Source of the DNA: Serratia sp. UGAL515B_01
Lineage (GTDB): Bacteria; Pseudomonadota; Gammaproteobacteria; Enterobacterales; Enterobacteriaceae
Direction of reading: 5' to 3'
NCBI RefSeq assembly: GCF_033095805.1
Contig: NZ_CP109901.1
Coordinates: forward strand, 1,922,001-1,986,000
DNA length: 64,000 nt
Shown here: in pieces, positions 18,820 through 27,929 of the stretch
Layout of the letters: each line of letters opens with the position of its first letter
Numbering within the stretch: position 1 is the stretch's first letter
The notes under the pieces: generated by a model
Database searches by the model: none
The model's input: the letters and a program-made list of their open reading frames with translations, nothing else
What the model was told of the DNA's origin: nothing
Position numbers and translations under genes: made by a program

Positions 18820-18878
18820 TATTGTTCATTCACCCACTTAGATCCTAGTTGGATGGCACGTTGAACGCTGCCAGGATA

Positions 18879-18896
18879 ATAACCAATATTGGTTAT
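18879..18896. promoter_or_regulatory. 18-bp palindrome upstream of the AraC-type regulator
   Basis: ATAACCAATATTGGTTAT is a perfect inverted repeat centred about 68 bp upstream of the regulator's start codon, in the divergent promoter region towards rsxD. It could be an operator for a dimeric repressor. AraC-family proteins normally bind direct, asymmetric sites, so the binding protein is probably another factor. Confidence 0.45.
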
Positions 18897-19112
18897 ATGA
18901 ATTTTGCTATTTCATCAGCGTGGATTGGCAAGATTCAGACTCACACTTGGGTTTCCCCTCCATCACTTCAAGGACCCCTTTTCTTTGCTGCCGCTATTTG
19001 CACGCAACTAAGAGGTACATAGCTCAATATATACATATCCCTATGATCAGCACGTATTACCCAAGCTCTGATTAAGGTAGAATACTGCGCTATGTTTTTT
19101 CATCTGTTACAC

Positions 19113-19157
19113 CTATACCCTTCACAACTACATGCAACTCGAATTATTTTGGGTATA
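19113..19157. repeat. ERIC fragment with both tips, centre deleted
   Basis: The stretch begins TATACCC and ends GCAACTCGAATTATTTTGGG followed by TATA. The right side is identical to the ends of the full ERIC-type repeats at 11.8, 40.1 and 41.3 kb, but only about 45 bp lie between the two tips. It looks like an internally deleted copy. A further degenerate tip lies near 19228-19255. Confidence 0.6.
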
Positions 19158-19284
19158 TACCCCCTTGAATAAATCAGGTTATATAAAAGTAGCGCAGTAC
19201 CTAGGAAGGTTGGATGGTGCTGTCAATATACATGCAAATTGAAGCAATTTGGGTAAAGTGTGGTAAAGAAATGGTAGTTATTCT

Positions 19285-20358
19285 ATGAAGTTCAGACCAG
19301 TTAGGCAAAAAAACGTCATTAGCTTACGCGTCGCCAGTTCTCCTTTTACTCATGACCAGCAAAACACTCGCAGCATCATGCTTTGGGTTATGCTGGCCTG
19401 TATTCCCGGTATAGCCGCACAAGTTTGGTTCTTTGGTTACGGTAGCCTCGTTCAAACGGCATTAGCCATGGTAACCGCACTGCTCGCTGAAGCCGCTGTT
19501 CTTGCGCTGCGAAAACAACCGGTAAAAACCAGGTTGGCAGATAACTCTGCGCTGCTCACTGCATTGCTGTTAGGTATTAGCTTACCACCACTGGCTCCTT
19601 GGTGGATGGTTGTTATCGGCACCGTTTTCGCTATTGTTATCGCTAAACAGCTGTACGGAGGATTAGGGCAAAATCCCTTCAACCCAGCGATGGTCGGTTA
19701 TGTGGTATTGCTGATCTCCTTCCCGGTACAAATGACCCGCTGGTTACCACCCGACACGTTGAATACCGCCATGCTGCCGCTACAAGATACTCTGCAGGCT
19801 ATCTTCAATGGGCACAGTGCCCAAAGTGCCATGCAGATGGGAAGCGACGGTATTAGCCAGGCTACACCGCTTGACGCGTTCAAAACTGGCCTGCGCAGCG
19901 GCCATTCTGTGCAGCAGGTGCTGCAACAACCGTTGTTTGACGGTGTGTTGGCAGGCATCGGTTGGCAATGGGTGAACCTGGGTTTTCTTCTCGGCGGGGC
20001 ATTTATGTTGAGCCGTAAGCTTATCCACTGGCAGATCCCCCTTAGCATGCTCGGTGCCATTGCCCTTTGCTCTGGGTTGGCATGGTCGTTGGACCCTGCT
20101 CATCAAGCCTCACCGCTGATCCACCTATTTTCCGGAGCAACCATGCTCGGTGCTTTCTTTATCGCTACTGACCCGGTCAGTGCCTCCACCACACCGAAGG
20201 GGCGCTTGATTTATGGAGCCCTTATTGGCTCGTTGGTCTGGTTGATCCGCGTATATGGCGGTTATCCTGATGGTGTAGCCTTTGCCGTGCTGTTGGCAAA
20301 CATTACTGTGCCATTAATCGATCACTATACGCAGCCGCGCGTGTATGGCCATCGCTAA
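19285..20358 (+). CDS. rsxD: Rsx/Rnf complex membrane subunit D
   Basis: A 357-residue NqrB/RnfD-type membrane protein with about nine or ten helices. Family signatures are the N-terminal [29 protein letters not shown], and the flavinylation motif [11 protein letters not shown], where FMN is attached covalently to a Thr. The C-terminus [25 protein letters not shown] is typical. It begins 1.4 kb after rsxC, whereas in E. coli, Haemophilus and Vibrio the genes adjoin, so it probably has its own promoter here. The rsxG start follows after 9 nt. Confidence 0.96.
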   Translation: MKFRPVRQKNVISLRVASSPFTHDQQNTRSIMLWVMLACIPGIAAQVWFFGYGSLVQTALAMVTALLAEAAVLALRKQPVKTRLADNSALLTALLLGISLPPLAPWWMVVIGTVFAIVIAKQLYGGLGQNPFNPAMVGYVVLLISFPVQMTRWLPPDTLNTAMLPLQDTLQAIFNGHSAQSAMQMGSDGISQATPLDAFKTGLRSGHSVQQVLQQPLFDGVLAGIGWQWVNLGFLLGGAFMLSRKLIHWQIPLSMLGAIALCSGLAWSLDPAHQASPLIHLFSGATMLGAFFIATDPVSASTTPKGRLIYGALIGSLVWLIRVYGGYPDGVAFAVLLANITVPLIDHYTQPRVYGHR

Positions 20359-20367
20359 GGAGCCAAG

Positions 20368-20997
20368 ATGCTTAATTCAATGAAAAAGCATGGTATCACA
20401 CTGGCCGTATTTGCCGCGGTGACGACCGGCTTGACTGCCGTGGTGTATCAGCTAACAAAAGGTACGATTGCCCACCAGGCGGCGTTGCAGCATAAAGCCT
20501 TATTAGATCAGGTCGTTCCGGCGGAAAACTACGACAATGATATGCAGGATGAATGCTATGTGGTTAGCGACCCGGCATTAGGTAACTCTGCTCCTCATCA
20601 TTTATATCTGGCGCGTAAGAATGGTCAGCCGGTTGCAGCCGCGCTGGAAACGACGGCACCCGATGGTTATTCCGGGGCTATTCAACTGCTGGTCGGTGCT
20701 GACTTTAACGGTACAGTGTTAGGTACACGAGTCATGGAACATCACGAAACGCCAGGGTTAGGCGATAAAATTGAGTTGCGTCTCTCCGACTGGATCACTC
20801 TTTTTAGAGGTCAGAAAGTCAATGGCCAAGACGACACACGCTGGGCGGTGAAAAAGGATGGAGGTATATTTGATCAATTCACCGGTGCAACTATTACCCC
20901 AAGAGCCGTTGTCAATGCCGTGCATCGTACCACGTTATATATCGAAACGTTGCCGACTAAAATCGACACTTTACCTACCTGTGGAGCCAGCGAATGA
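20368..20997 (+). CDS. rsxG: Rsx/Rnf complex FMN-binding subunit G
   Basis: A 209-residue protein with one N-terminal membrane helix and a periplasmic FMN domain. The flavinylation motif is [12 protein letters not shown], with T175 as the predicted covalent FMN site. The [13 protein letters not shown] segment is conserved in the family. A GGAGCC ribosome site lies 6 nt before the ATG. The last codons overlap rsxE by 4 nt (ATGA), implying coupling. Confidence 0.96.
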   Translation: MLNSMKKHGITLAVFAAVTTGLTAVVYQLTKGTIAHQAALQHKALLDQVVPAENYDNDMQDECYVVSDPALGNSAPHHLYLARKNGQPVAAALETTAPDGYSGAIQLLVGADFNGTVLGTRVMEHHETPGLGDKIELRLSDWITLFRGQKVNGQDDTRWAVKKDGGIFDQFTGATITPRAVVNAVHRTTLYIETLPTKIDTLPTCGASE

Positions 20998-21698
20998 GTG
21001 AAGCGAAGACTCTGATTGTTCAAGGATTGTGGAAAAACAACTCTGCGTTGGTGCAACTATTGGGCCTGTGCCCATTGCTGGCTGTGACTTCAACCGCAAC
21101 CAACGCCCTAGGTCTTGGGCTGGCAACCACGTTAGTTCTGGCGATTACCAATGGTTCAATCTCAGCCTTACGTCGTTGGATACCCAGCGAAGTTCGTATT
21201 CCCATTTATGTGATGATCATTGCCGCCGCAGTCAGTGTGGTTCAAATGCTGATCAACGCTTATGCCTTTGGTCTTTATCAGTCTCTGGGGATTTTTATTC
21301 CGTTGATCGTCACCAACTGTATCGTGGTAGGGCGTGCCGAGGCGATAGCAGTAAAAAAACCTGTCGGCCTGGCGCTTATCGATGGCATAGCTATCGGATT
21401 GGGAGCGACTTGCGCCATGTTCGTATTGGGCTCTCTGCGTGAACTGATTGGCAACGGCACGCTATTTGATGGTGCGGACATGCTGTTAGGCCGTTGGGCA
21501 AGGGTATTACGCATAGAAGTCGTGCACTTTGACAGCCCCTTCCTATTGGCTATGCTTCCGCCGGGCGCTTTTATCGGTTTAGGATTGATGCTGGCAGCCA
21601 AATATGTGATCGATGAAAAAATGCAAGTGCGCCAAGACAGAGCCCTGCTGGTTAAGGTTGAGGCTGAAACGAAGCAAGAACACGCAGAGAAAGCGTAA
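20994..21698 (+). CDS. rsxE: Rsx/Rnf complex membrane subunit E
   Basis: A 234-residue membrane protein of the NqrD/RnfE family, paralogous to RsxA ([20 protein letters not shown] near the start, [15 protein letters not shown] in the middle). The GLCP and NCIV cysteine motifs mirror those in RsxA. It overlaps rsxG by 4 nt and nth by one base (TAATG at 21696-21700), giving an rsxDGE-nth transcription unit. Confidence 0.96.
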   Translation: MSEAKTLIVQGLWKNNSALVQLLGLCPLLAVTSTATNALGLGLATTLVLAITNGSISALRRWIPSEVRIPIYVMIIAAAVSVVQMLINAYAFGLYQSLGIFIPLIVTNCIVVGRAEAIAVKKPVGLALIDGIAIGLGATCAMFVLGSLRELIGNGTLFDGADMLLGRWARVLRIEVVHFDSPFLLAMLPPGAFIGLGLMLAAKYVIDEKMQVRQDRALLVKVEAETKQEHAEKA

Positions 21699-22339
21699 TG
21701 AATAAAGAGAAACGCCTAGAAATTCTGACTCGCTTACGGGATAACAACCCTCACCCAACCACTGAGTTGGTTTTTTCTTCACCATTTGAGTTACTCATTG
21801 CGGTGTTACTTTCTGCACAGGCCACCGACGTCAGTGTGAATAAGGCTACGGCCAGGCTGTACCCCGTTGCCAATACACCGGCAGCGATGTTGGCTCTGGG
21901 TGTGGATGGCGTAAAGGAGTACATTAAAACCATCGGTCTGTTTAATGGCAAAGCCGAGAACATCATTAAAACCTGTAGGATCCTGCTGGATGAGCATGCA
22001 GGTGAAGTCCCTGAGGATCGCGCGGCGCTCGAAGCTCTGCCTGGTGTGGGCCGTAAAACAGCGAATGTCGTTTTAAATACAGCATTTGGATGGCCAACCA
22101 TTGCTGTTGATACACACATCTTCCGGGTTTGTAATCGCACAAATTTCGCCCCTGGAAAGAACGTTGATCAAGTGGAAGAGAAACTGCTAAAAGTCGTTCC
22201 GGCCATGTTTAAGGTAGACTGTCACCATTGGCTTATCCTTCATGGTCGCTATACTTGCGTCGCACGTAAGCCACGCTGCGGCTCATGCCTGATTGAAGAC
22301 TTATGCGAGTATAAAGAGAAAGTCTACCCGCTTGAATAA
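21698..22339 (+). CDS. nth: Endonuclease III (DNA glycosylase/AP lyase)
   Basis: A 213-residue base-excision repair enzyme for oxidised pyrimidines. The helix-hairpin-helix LPGVGRKTANVVLN includes the catalytic lysine K120, and D138 lies in AVDTHIFRV. The C-terminal [4Fe-4S] cluster ligands C-x6-C-x2-C-x5-C are seen in CVARKPRCGSCLIEDLC. It overlaps the rsxE stop by one base, so it is the last gene of the rsx unit, as in E. coli. Confidence 0.98.
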   Translation: MNKEKRLEILTRLRDNNPHPTTELVFSSPFELLIAVLLSAQATDVSVNKATARLYPVANTPAAMLALGVDGVKEYIKTIGLFNGKAENIIKTCRILLDEHAGEVPEDRAALEALPGVGRKTANVVLNTAFGWPTIAVDTHIFRVCNRTNFAPGKNVDQVEEKLLKVVPAMFKVDCHHWLILHGRYTCVARKPRCGSCLIEDLCEYKEKVYPLE

Positions 22340-22878
22340 ACATCCTATCGGGCGCAACTCAGCGCCCAGCCGCCTTCTCCTATTTGGCTTAATAAGGCAT
22401 TTTCATCGAGATATTTTTCATTGAAAAATTAACCAAAAATCTCGATAAGCACGATATCCTCGCGATTACATTTCTTTAACGAAAGTGTTCATTATTTTAA
22501 TTTTGTATAATTTCATAGAACTCCGCCCATACCAGATAATCTAAAAACTTAAACCCAAATAATCATCAATATGGGCTACTTAGCTGTAAAAAGTCAGGAT
22601 ATATAACTAAAATTAATCAATAAGAATTTCATGGCAAAATAAAAACCCGATAAAATAAAGATTCTCGAACGTTAATACTGAATAAATTTCGCAACATAGT
22701 TATATGTTAATGAAAAAGTTATATGTAACGGTATATGTCAGAAAGCTTGCCACATTGATAAAGATAGTGAACATTAACCGCCCTAATAATCTTATAACAA
22801 TGCATAAAGATGCAATCTGCATCACCTAATGTAATTTCCGTATTGAAAATACGGGTAGTGAAAAAACCAGAGGTACCA
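22340..22878. other. AT-rich intergenic region between nth and dtpA
   Basis: About 540 nt with no supported gene. A GGGCGC/GCGCCC hairpin (22350-22367) follows nth but lacks a T-run, so it is only a weak terminator candidate. The rest is strongly AT-rich and should contain the dtpA promoter. The dtpA frame is open from 22810 but the family start is at 22879. Confidence 0.55.
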
Positions 22879-24393
22879 GTGTCGACAGCAAAAAACAAAC
22901 CATCGGAAAACATAAGTCTTAACGCTTTCAAACAGCCTAAAGCGTTCTACCTGATCTTCTCTATAGAACTCTGGGAGCGTTTCGGTTATTACGGACTGCA
23001 AGGCATTATGGCCGTCTACCTGGTCAAAATGCTTGGCCTGAGTGAAGTCGATTCCATCACGCTGTTTTCTTCTTTCAGTGCGCTGGTTTACGGTTTTGTC
23101 GCCATCGGTGGGTGGCTGGGAGATAAGGTCCTCGGTGCAAAGCGTGTGATCGTCTTGGGAGCCTTTGTGCTTGCCGCTGGCTACGCCATGGTGGCATATT
23201 CCGGGCATGACATCTTCTGGGTTTATCTGGGCATGGCGACAATCGCGGTGGGTAGTGGTTTGTTCAAAGCGAACCCCTCATCACTATTGTCGAAATGCTA
23301 TGAAAAAGACGATCCGCGTTTAGACGGTGCATTCACCATGTATTACATGTCCGTCAATATCGGTTCATTCTGTTCTATGCTGGCAACGCCTTGGTTGGCC
23401 GCAAAATACGGTTGGAGCATCGCCTTCTCTCTTAGCATGGTAGGGATACTGATCACCCTGGTCAACTTTATGATCTGTCACGGCTGGGTAAAACAATACG
23501 GGTCAAGACCCGACTTTAAACCCCTGCATATTCAGAAACTCCTCATGGTTCTGTTGGGTGTAGTGGCATTAGTGGCACTTTCAAGCTGGTTGCTGCATAA
23601 CCAAATCATCGCACGCTGGGCACTGGCTATCATTTCTATTGGTATTGTCATCGTGTTTGCCAAAGCAACCTTTGCACTACAGGGTACCGCAAGACGCAAG
23701 ATGATCGTGGCCTTCCTGCTCATGCTCGAAGCCATCGTGTTTTTCGTGCTTTACAGCCAGATGCCAACCTCGCTGAACTTCTTTGCTATTCATAATGTTG
23801 AGCACAATATTCTAGGAATCACCTTCGAACCGGAACAGTATCAGGCACTCAACCCATTCTGGATCATGTTAGCAAGCCCTCTGCTTGCTGCCCTATACAA
23901 CAAGATGGGCGATCGTCTGCCTATGCCACACAAATTCGCCTTCGGTATGTTGTTGTGTTCCGCAGCCTTTCTGGTACTGCCGTGGGGAGCAAGCTTTGCT
24001 AATCAGCAGGGCATTGTTTCCGTCAACTGGTTAATCCTAAGTTATGCGTTGCAGAGTATCGGTGAGCTGATGATCTCCGGCTTGGGTCTGGCAATGGTGG
24101 CACAGTTAGTTCCACAGCGACTGATGGGTTTTATCATGGGCTCTTGGTTCCTGACCACAGCGGCGGCGGCGTTAATTGCGGGTAAAGTCGCCGGACTAAC
24201 CGCAGTGCCAAATGATATTAAAGATGCGCATGCTTCCTTGGCAATATACAGCCATGTGTTTTTACAGATTGGTATCGCAACCGCAGTTATTGCAGTACTG
24301 ATGCTGCTGACCGCCCCAAAACTGTACCGCATGACCTTGGACACCATAGAAGATACGCAACAGAAAGCCCAAGCCACTGGTGCAATGCACTAA
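22879..24393 (+). CDS. dtpA: Dipeptide/tripeptide:proton symporter
   Basis: A 504-residue POT/PTR2-family inner-membrane transporter importing di- and tripeptides with protons. The motif [20 protein letters not shown] gives the ExxERFxYY proton-coupling signature in helix 1, and [15 protein letters not shown] is the MFS-type loop. The sequence follows E. coli DtpA (TppB) throughout. I place the start at the GTG at 22879 ([18 protein letters not shown]), matching the E. coli N-terminus, with AGAGGT upstream, although an in-frame ATG exists at 22810. A strong terminator follows. Confidence 0.95.
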   Translation: MSTAKNKPSENISLNAFKQPKAFYLIFSIELWERFGYYGLQGIMAVYLVKMLGLSEVDSITLFSSFSALVYGFVAIGGWLGDKVLGAKRVIVLGAFVLAAGYAMVAYSGHDIFWVYLGMATIAVGSGLFKANPSSLLSKCYEKDDPRLDGAFTMYYMSVNIGSFCSMLATPWLAAKYGWSIAFSLSMVGILITLVNFMICHGWVKQYGSRPDFKPLHIQKLLMVLLGVVALVALSSWLLHNQIIARWALAIISIGIVIVFAKATFALQGTARRKMIVAFLLMLEAIVFFVLYSQMPTSLNFFAIHNVEHNILGITFEPEQYQALNPFWIMLASPLLAALYNKMGDRLPMPHKFAFGMLLCSAAFLVLPWGASFANQQGIVSVNWLILSYALQSIGELMISGLGLAMVAQLVPQRLMGFIMGSWFLTTAAAALIAGKVAGLTAVPNDIKDAHASLAIYSHVFLQIGIATAVIAVLMLLTAPKLYRMTLDTIEDTQQKAQATGAMH

Positions 24394-24407
24394 CCACATG
24401 AACGTTT

Positions 24408-24434
24408 CGGGGCAATAAGCCCCGCTATTTTTTA
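24408..24434 (+). terminator. Rho-independent terminator of dtpA
   Basis: CGGGGC (24408-24413) pairs with GCCCCG (24419-24424) around an AATAA loop and is followed by CTATTTTTT. It lies 14 nt after the stop. Confidence 0.85.
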
Positions 24435-24470
24435 TCGCACCTCTATCATAAGATTATGCCACTTAATTGG

Positions 24471-24551
24471 ACGCGGGCTTGATCGCCCTTCGCCTCGATG
24501 ACGGTTTTTTGGGTCTACGACGGTGCTACAGCTAATTGCGACACAGCCTAG
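24471..24551 (+). mobile_element. Decayed right end of the CTAG-flanked MITE-like element
   Basis: About 80 bp match the right part of the copies at 34.5 and 61.3 kb: a GATGACGG segment, TTTTTTGGGTCTACGACGG, then GCTAATTG and the terminal CGACACAGCCTAG. The left half is missing or unrecognisable. It ends about 63 bp before the -10-like TATAAT (24614-24619) of the beta-lactamase gene, so it may form part of that gene's upstream region. Confidence 0.65.
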
Positions 24552-24653
24552 TTTTGATAATAAATACAAACAGTTTTTGCCGCTGTTATGGCAAATAGTC
24601 TCATGAATTTATGTATAATGGGGTATACAAATCACTCACAAGGATGACATTCC

Positions 24654-25547
24654 ATGTCCTTTTCTCCTCTACGTCGTAAAATTCTCCTCGCCGCTGCTGC
24701 CATACCTGCGTTCGCGGCTCTCAATCCACTGCTAACTTTTGCCGCCGATGATAAATTAGCGCTGGCACAACAAAAGCTCGCCAATCTGGAAAAAGATTCT
24801 GGAGGGCGACTGGGGGTTTACGCCTACAACACCGCCAATGGTCAAAAAGTGCAATTGAATGGCGAAAAACGCTTTCCGTTTTGCAGCACATTCAAGGTGA
24901 TTGCCGCCGGTGCCATTCTGCGCCACAGCCTCAGCCACCAAGGGTTCCTGGATCAGCGCATTCACTACAAAAAAAGCGATCTTGCAGCCTATTCACCCAT
25001 CAGCGAAAAACATTTAGACAGTGGTATGACGGTTTCCGAACTTTGTGCCGCCGCGCTTCAATATAGCGATAACACCTCCATTAATCTGTTGATGGCACTG
25101 ATAGGTGGACCTGCCGCTGTTACCGCCTATGCACGCAGTATCGGCGATACGACCTTTCGTCTGGATCGTTGGGAAACCGAACTGAACAGTGCCATTCCAG
25201 GCGATGAGAGGGATACCACCTCACCAGCAGCCATGGCTGCAAGTTTACAGAAGTTAACGTTGGGGGACGCTTTACCAAACGAACAACGTCAGTTGTTGAA
25301 CAGTTGGATGAAAGGGAATACTACGGGCGATCAGCGCATTCGAGCAGGTGTCCCTTCGGGAGCGATCGTCGCCGATAAAACCGGTAGCGGTGATTATGGC
25401 ACTGCCAATGACATTGGTGTTGTCTGGATAAAAGACAGTGCTCCGCTGGTGATCGCCATTTACTCTACGTACGCTCAGCAGGATGCGAAAGCCAGAAATG
25501 ATGTGATTGCCTCTGCAACACGTATTGTCACTCAGGCGTTAGCCTAG
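24654..25547 (+). CDS. Class A beta-lactamase with twin-arginine-like leader
   Basis: A 297-residue serine beta-lactamase acting in the periplasm. All class A motifs are present: S78-TFK (Ambler S70-K73), YSDN (S138 = 130), E174 in RWETELN (= E166), and KTG at 242-244 (= 234-236). C77 (Ambler 69) precedes the nucleophile, but Ambler 238 is not Cys, so it lacks the disulfide of SME/NMC carbapenemases. It resembles chromosomal Yersinia BlaA-like enzymes. The leader has LRRKILL followed by a hydrophobic stretch, a probable Tat signal. An AAGGA site precedes the ATG and TATAAT lies at 24614-24619. No LysR-type ampR neighbour is present, so expression is probably not inducible through that route. 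Confidence 0.95.
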   Translation: MSFSPLRRKILLAAAAIPAFAALNPLLTFAADDKLALAQQKLANLEKDSGGRLGVYAYNTANGQKVQLNGEKRFPFCSTFKVIAAGAILRHSLSHQGFLDQRIHYKKSDLAAYSPISEKHLDSGMTVSELCAAALQYSDNTSINLLMALIGGPAAVTAYARSIGDTTFRLDRWETELNSAIPGDERDTTSPAAMAASLQKLTLGDALPNEQRQLLNSWMKGNTTGDQRIRAGVPSGAIVADKTGSGDYGTANDIGVVWIKDSAPLVIAIYSTYAQQDAKARNDVIASATRIVTQALA

Positions 25548-25710
25548 GCCGTTCATAAACTCGCCGAATTACTCAAAATTTGAGACGTTGACTCGTTTTA
25601 TGGTCGTTTATCGCTCAACAGCGTACTAAACTTATTTGGTAGCTATGCTGCAATATTTTTTCAAAAAATCCTGTACACTGAAAGCCAACTTCACAACGCG
25701 GGTTGCCAAA

Positions 25711-25974
25711 ATGAAAAAACTTACGCTAAAAGACATGACAGAAAGTGAACAACGTGAAGTAAAAACCGAGTTGGACAGAGCACGCAAAAGCCACGGTCGC
25801 CCACTGACTAACGCCGAACAGAACAAAGTAAAAGATGAGGCTATTGAGCGCATAATGGCCTCCCGAGAAAAAATTGCCAAAGTAACACGTGCTGGACGTA
25901 AAGCTAATCGGGTACAACCCACTAATGCTACGTTTAGTTGGACAGCTTCCATCAGCACCCGACCACATCGTTGA
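25711..25974 (+). CDS. DUF3811 family protein (YjbD-like)
   Basis: An 87-residue hydrophilic protein of unknown function. It matches E. coli YjbD in pattern: LKDMTESEQREVKTELDRAR, then GRPLTNAEQNKVK, a basic middle, and a C-terminal TFSWTASISTRPHR tail where YjbD has SFSWSANTPTRGRR. The frame is open from 25636, but the family begins at MKKLTLKDM, so I use the ATG at 25711. A -10-like TACACT lies near 25675. In E. coli yjbD is at a different locus, so its position next to the beta-lactamase is a local rearrangement. Confidence 0.8.
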   Translation: MKKLTLKDMTESEQREVKTELDRARKSHGRPLTNAEQNKVKDEAIERIMASREKIAKVTRAGRKANRVQPTNATFSWTASISTRPHR

Positions 25975-26311
25975 TAGTAAAAACCCTGCTGTTTGCGCCG
26001 CTCTTGAATCAATCAATACCAAGGATTCGAAGGCGCCCCACTCCAACAGGGTTGGTTTATTTCCGAGTTACTTGAAGTTAATGTCTTATAACCCTGATAT
26101 TTCACTAAACAAGAAGCAGAAGTGGCAGTTAGTGTGACATTAGCGAGCGGTTCGTCTAAAGCAGGCTCAATCTGCTTTATCCACATATCAACATTCTTTT
26201 ATTATGCCTCTACGAAAAAGCTTGTAGTTTAATAAAAAATTGCTGGCAAAGACGTTATCATTTTTACACTATAGGCCTAGGCGGTCATTCATCACTACAA
26301 AGGAGCTTTCG
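25975..26311. other. Intergenic region before gstA
   Basis: About 335 nt without a supported gene. An 8-bp inverted repeat TAAAGCAG/CTGCTTTA (26157-26179) has no T-run. The gstA frame is open from 26240 but the supported start is at 26312, behind an AAAGGAG site. Confidence 0.55.
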
Positions 26312-26917
26312 ATGAAATTGTTCTACAAAGCCGGTGCGTGTTCACTGTCACCGCACATCGTGTTACGTGAAGCCGGATTGGATTTCACTGTGGAAAAGGT
26401 CGATTTGGCGAAGAAAATAACAGAAAGTGGAGCTGACTACTTAGCGATCAACCCGAAGGGACAAGTCCCGGCTTTGGTGCTTGACGATGGCAGTTTGCTC
26501 ACCGAGGGTGTGGCAATTGTGCAATACTTGGCAGACCGCGTACCGGATCGTAACCTGATCCCAGCAGTGGGCACGCTTCCTCGCTATCACGCAATTGAGT
26601 GGTTGAACTATATCTCAACGGAATTGCATAAAGGGTTCAGTCCCTTGTTTAACCCGAAAACACCCGATGAATACAAGTCTATCGTTCGGGACAAACTAGA
26701 AAGTCAGTTCAGCTATCTGAATTCCGTTCTAGAGAAACAACATTATGTTCTAGATCAACGCTTTAGCGTTGCAGATGCTTATCTTTTCACCGTACTGCGT
26801 TGGGCACTGGCGATGCAGTTTGATCTCAATAAATATACGCACCTGCACGCCTACTTCGACCGCGTAGCTGCTCGCCCTGCGGTGCAAGCAACCCTGAGTG
26901 CAGAAGGTCTCAATTAA
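26312..26917 (+). CDS. gstA: Glutathione S-transferase
   Basis: A 201-residue cytosolic beta-class GST, identical in length to E. coli GstA. It conjugates glutathione to electrophiles. The thioredoxin-like N-terminal domain starts [20 protein letters not shown], with the beta-class cysteine C10 that contacts glutathione. [14 protein letters not shown] and [13 protein letters not shown] form the G-site, and the helical C-terminal domain includes [14 protein letters not shown]. The AGGAG site at 26301 supports the ATG at 26312. Confidence 0.95.
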   Translation: MKLFYKAGACSLSPHIVLREAGLDFTVEKVDLAKKITESGADYLAINPKGQVPALVLDDGSLLTEGVAIVQYLADRVPDRNLIPAVGTLPRYHAIEWLNYISTELHKGFSPLFNPKTPDEYKSIVRDKLESQFSYLNSVLEKQHYVLDQRFSVADAYLFTVLRWALAMQFDLNKYTHLHAYFDRVAARPAVQATLSAEGLN

Positions 26918-26954
26918 TACACGCCTAAACGCGGGACCATAAAACCTCTGCAAC

Positions 26955-26977
26955 CCGGCCTTAACGGCCGGTTTTTT
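26955..26977. terminator. Terminator between gstA and pdxY
   Basis: CCGGCC (26955-26960) and GGCCGG (26966-26971) flank a TTAAC loop, followed by six T. It lies 38 nt after gstA and touches the stop codon of the opposing pdxY. Confidence 0.88.
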
Positions 26978-27836
26978 AGCATTTTATCGCCTGAAACTTA
27001 CTGTTTGGATTAACAATACAATCCTGGGCGGCAACAATCTGCAACTCATATTCGCCCATCGCCTGGGTAGTCAGCATGACGTCATACACAGCGGCAGTGA
27101 CATGTTCCAATGCTTTATCTAGCGGCTCACCTTTAAGCAAGTCTACCAAGAGTAAACCACTGGTCAGATCACCTACTCCCACCGGCTGACGCGCGCCAAA
27201 ATCAACTAATGGGCGGCTGATGTGCCAGGCATCATCAACCGTTACCAGCAACATTTCAAAGCTGTCCTGATTATAGCCCGCACGACTAAGATGTTTCACT
27301 AACACCACTTTAGGGCCTTTTAGCGTCAGCTCACGCGCCGCATCAATCGCTTGGTCAACATTGTGGATCTCACGCCCGCTCAGTTGTTCCAGCTCCAGTA
27401 GGTTTGGTGCCACCATATCGCTGCATGGTAACGCCTGTTGGCACAAAAACTCGGCCACCCCCGGCGCAACGATGCAGCCTTTTTCTGGGTGTCCCATGAC
27501 GGGATCGCAAAAATACCAAGCATTGGGATTAGCCTGCTTGACCTGCCGTACTACCTCTAGAATATGGTCACCCTGTTCTGGCGAACCGATGTAGCCACTC
27601 AGCACAGCATCACACTCTTTTAATTTATCAATATTCGCTATGCCTTGTGCTATTTCAGTCAGGTGACTGGCTGGCATTACGCAACCGGTCCAATGGCCAT
27701 ATTGTGTATGATTAGAAAATTGCACCGTGTTTAACGGCCAGACGTTGACACCCATACGGCGCATAGGAAACTCTGCCGCACTGTTTCCTGCATGCCCAAA
27801 CACCACATGTGATTGTATAGAGAGAATATTTTTCAT
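26976..27836 (-). CDS. pdxY: Pyridoxal kinase PdxY
   Basis: A 286-residue ribokinase-superfamily enzyme that phosphorylates pyridoxal in B6 salvage. Conserved motifs include [20 protein letters not shown] at the start, [21 protein letters not shown], and the anion-hole/catalytic segment [15 protein letters not shown]. It follows tyrS on the same strand across a hairpin, and pdxH lies beyond tyrS, the same B6 cluster as in E. coli. Confidence 0.97.
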   Translation of the reverse strand: MKNILSIQSHVVFGHAGNSAAEFPMRRMGVNVWPLNTVQFSNHTQYGHWTGCVMPASHLTEIAQGIANIDKLKECDAVLSGYIGSPEQGDHILEVVRQVKQANPNAWYFCDPVMGHPEKGCIVAPGVAEFLCQQALPCSDMVAPNLLELEQLSGREIHNVDQAIDAARELTLKGPKVVLVKHLSRAGYNQDSFEMLLVTVDDAWHISRPLVDFGARQPVGVGDLTSGLLLVDLLKGEPLDKALEHVTAAVYDVMLTTQAMGEYELQIVAAQDCIVNPNSKFQAIKC

Positions 27837-27887
27837 CGAAACAGCCTAACCATAAATACAACAATAGGGGAAGAACATCCCCGACCG

Positions 27888-27917
27888 TCAAAAAATAAAG
27901 GGGCCTCTTTCGGCCCC
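27888..27917 (-). terminator. Terminator or attenuator between tyrS and pdxY
   Basis: On the minus strand GGGGCC and GGCCCC (27912-27917 and 27900-27905) form a 6-bp GC stem followed by TTTATTTTTT. It lies 13 nt after the tyrS stop and about 60 nt before pdxY. Partial read-through would let tyrS transcription feed pdxY. Confidence 0.8.
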
Positions 27918-27929
27918 TGCTTGTCAAAA

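Larger units (their letters stand above)
18820..19284. other. Gap between the AraC-type gene and rsxD
   Basis: About 465 nt without a supported gene. It contains an 18-bp perfect palindrome (18879-18896), a 45-bp fragment carrying both ERIC ends (19113-19157) and a second degenerate ERIC tip (about 19228-19255). It must carry promoters for the divergent regulator gene and probably for rsxDGE-nth. A weak ribosome site precedes rsxD. Confidence 0.65.

Noticed and set aside
24654..25547. Carbapenemase of the SME/NMC type
   Set aside because: Although Cys is present at Ambler 69, the partner Cys 238 is absent (KTGSGDYG), so the defining disulfide cannot form.
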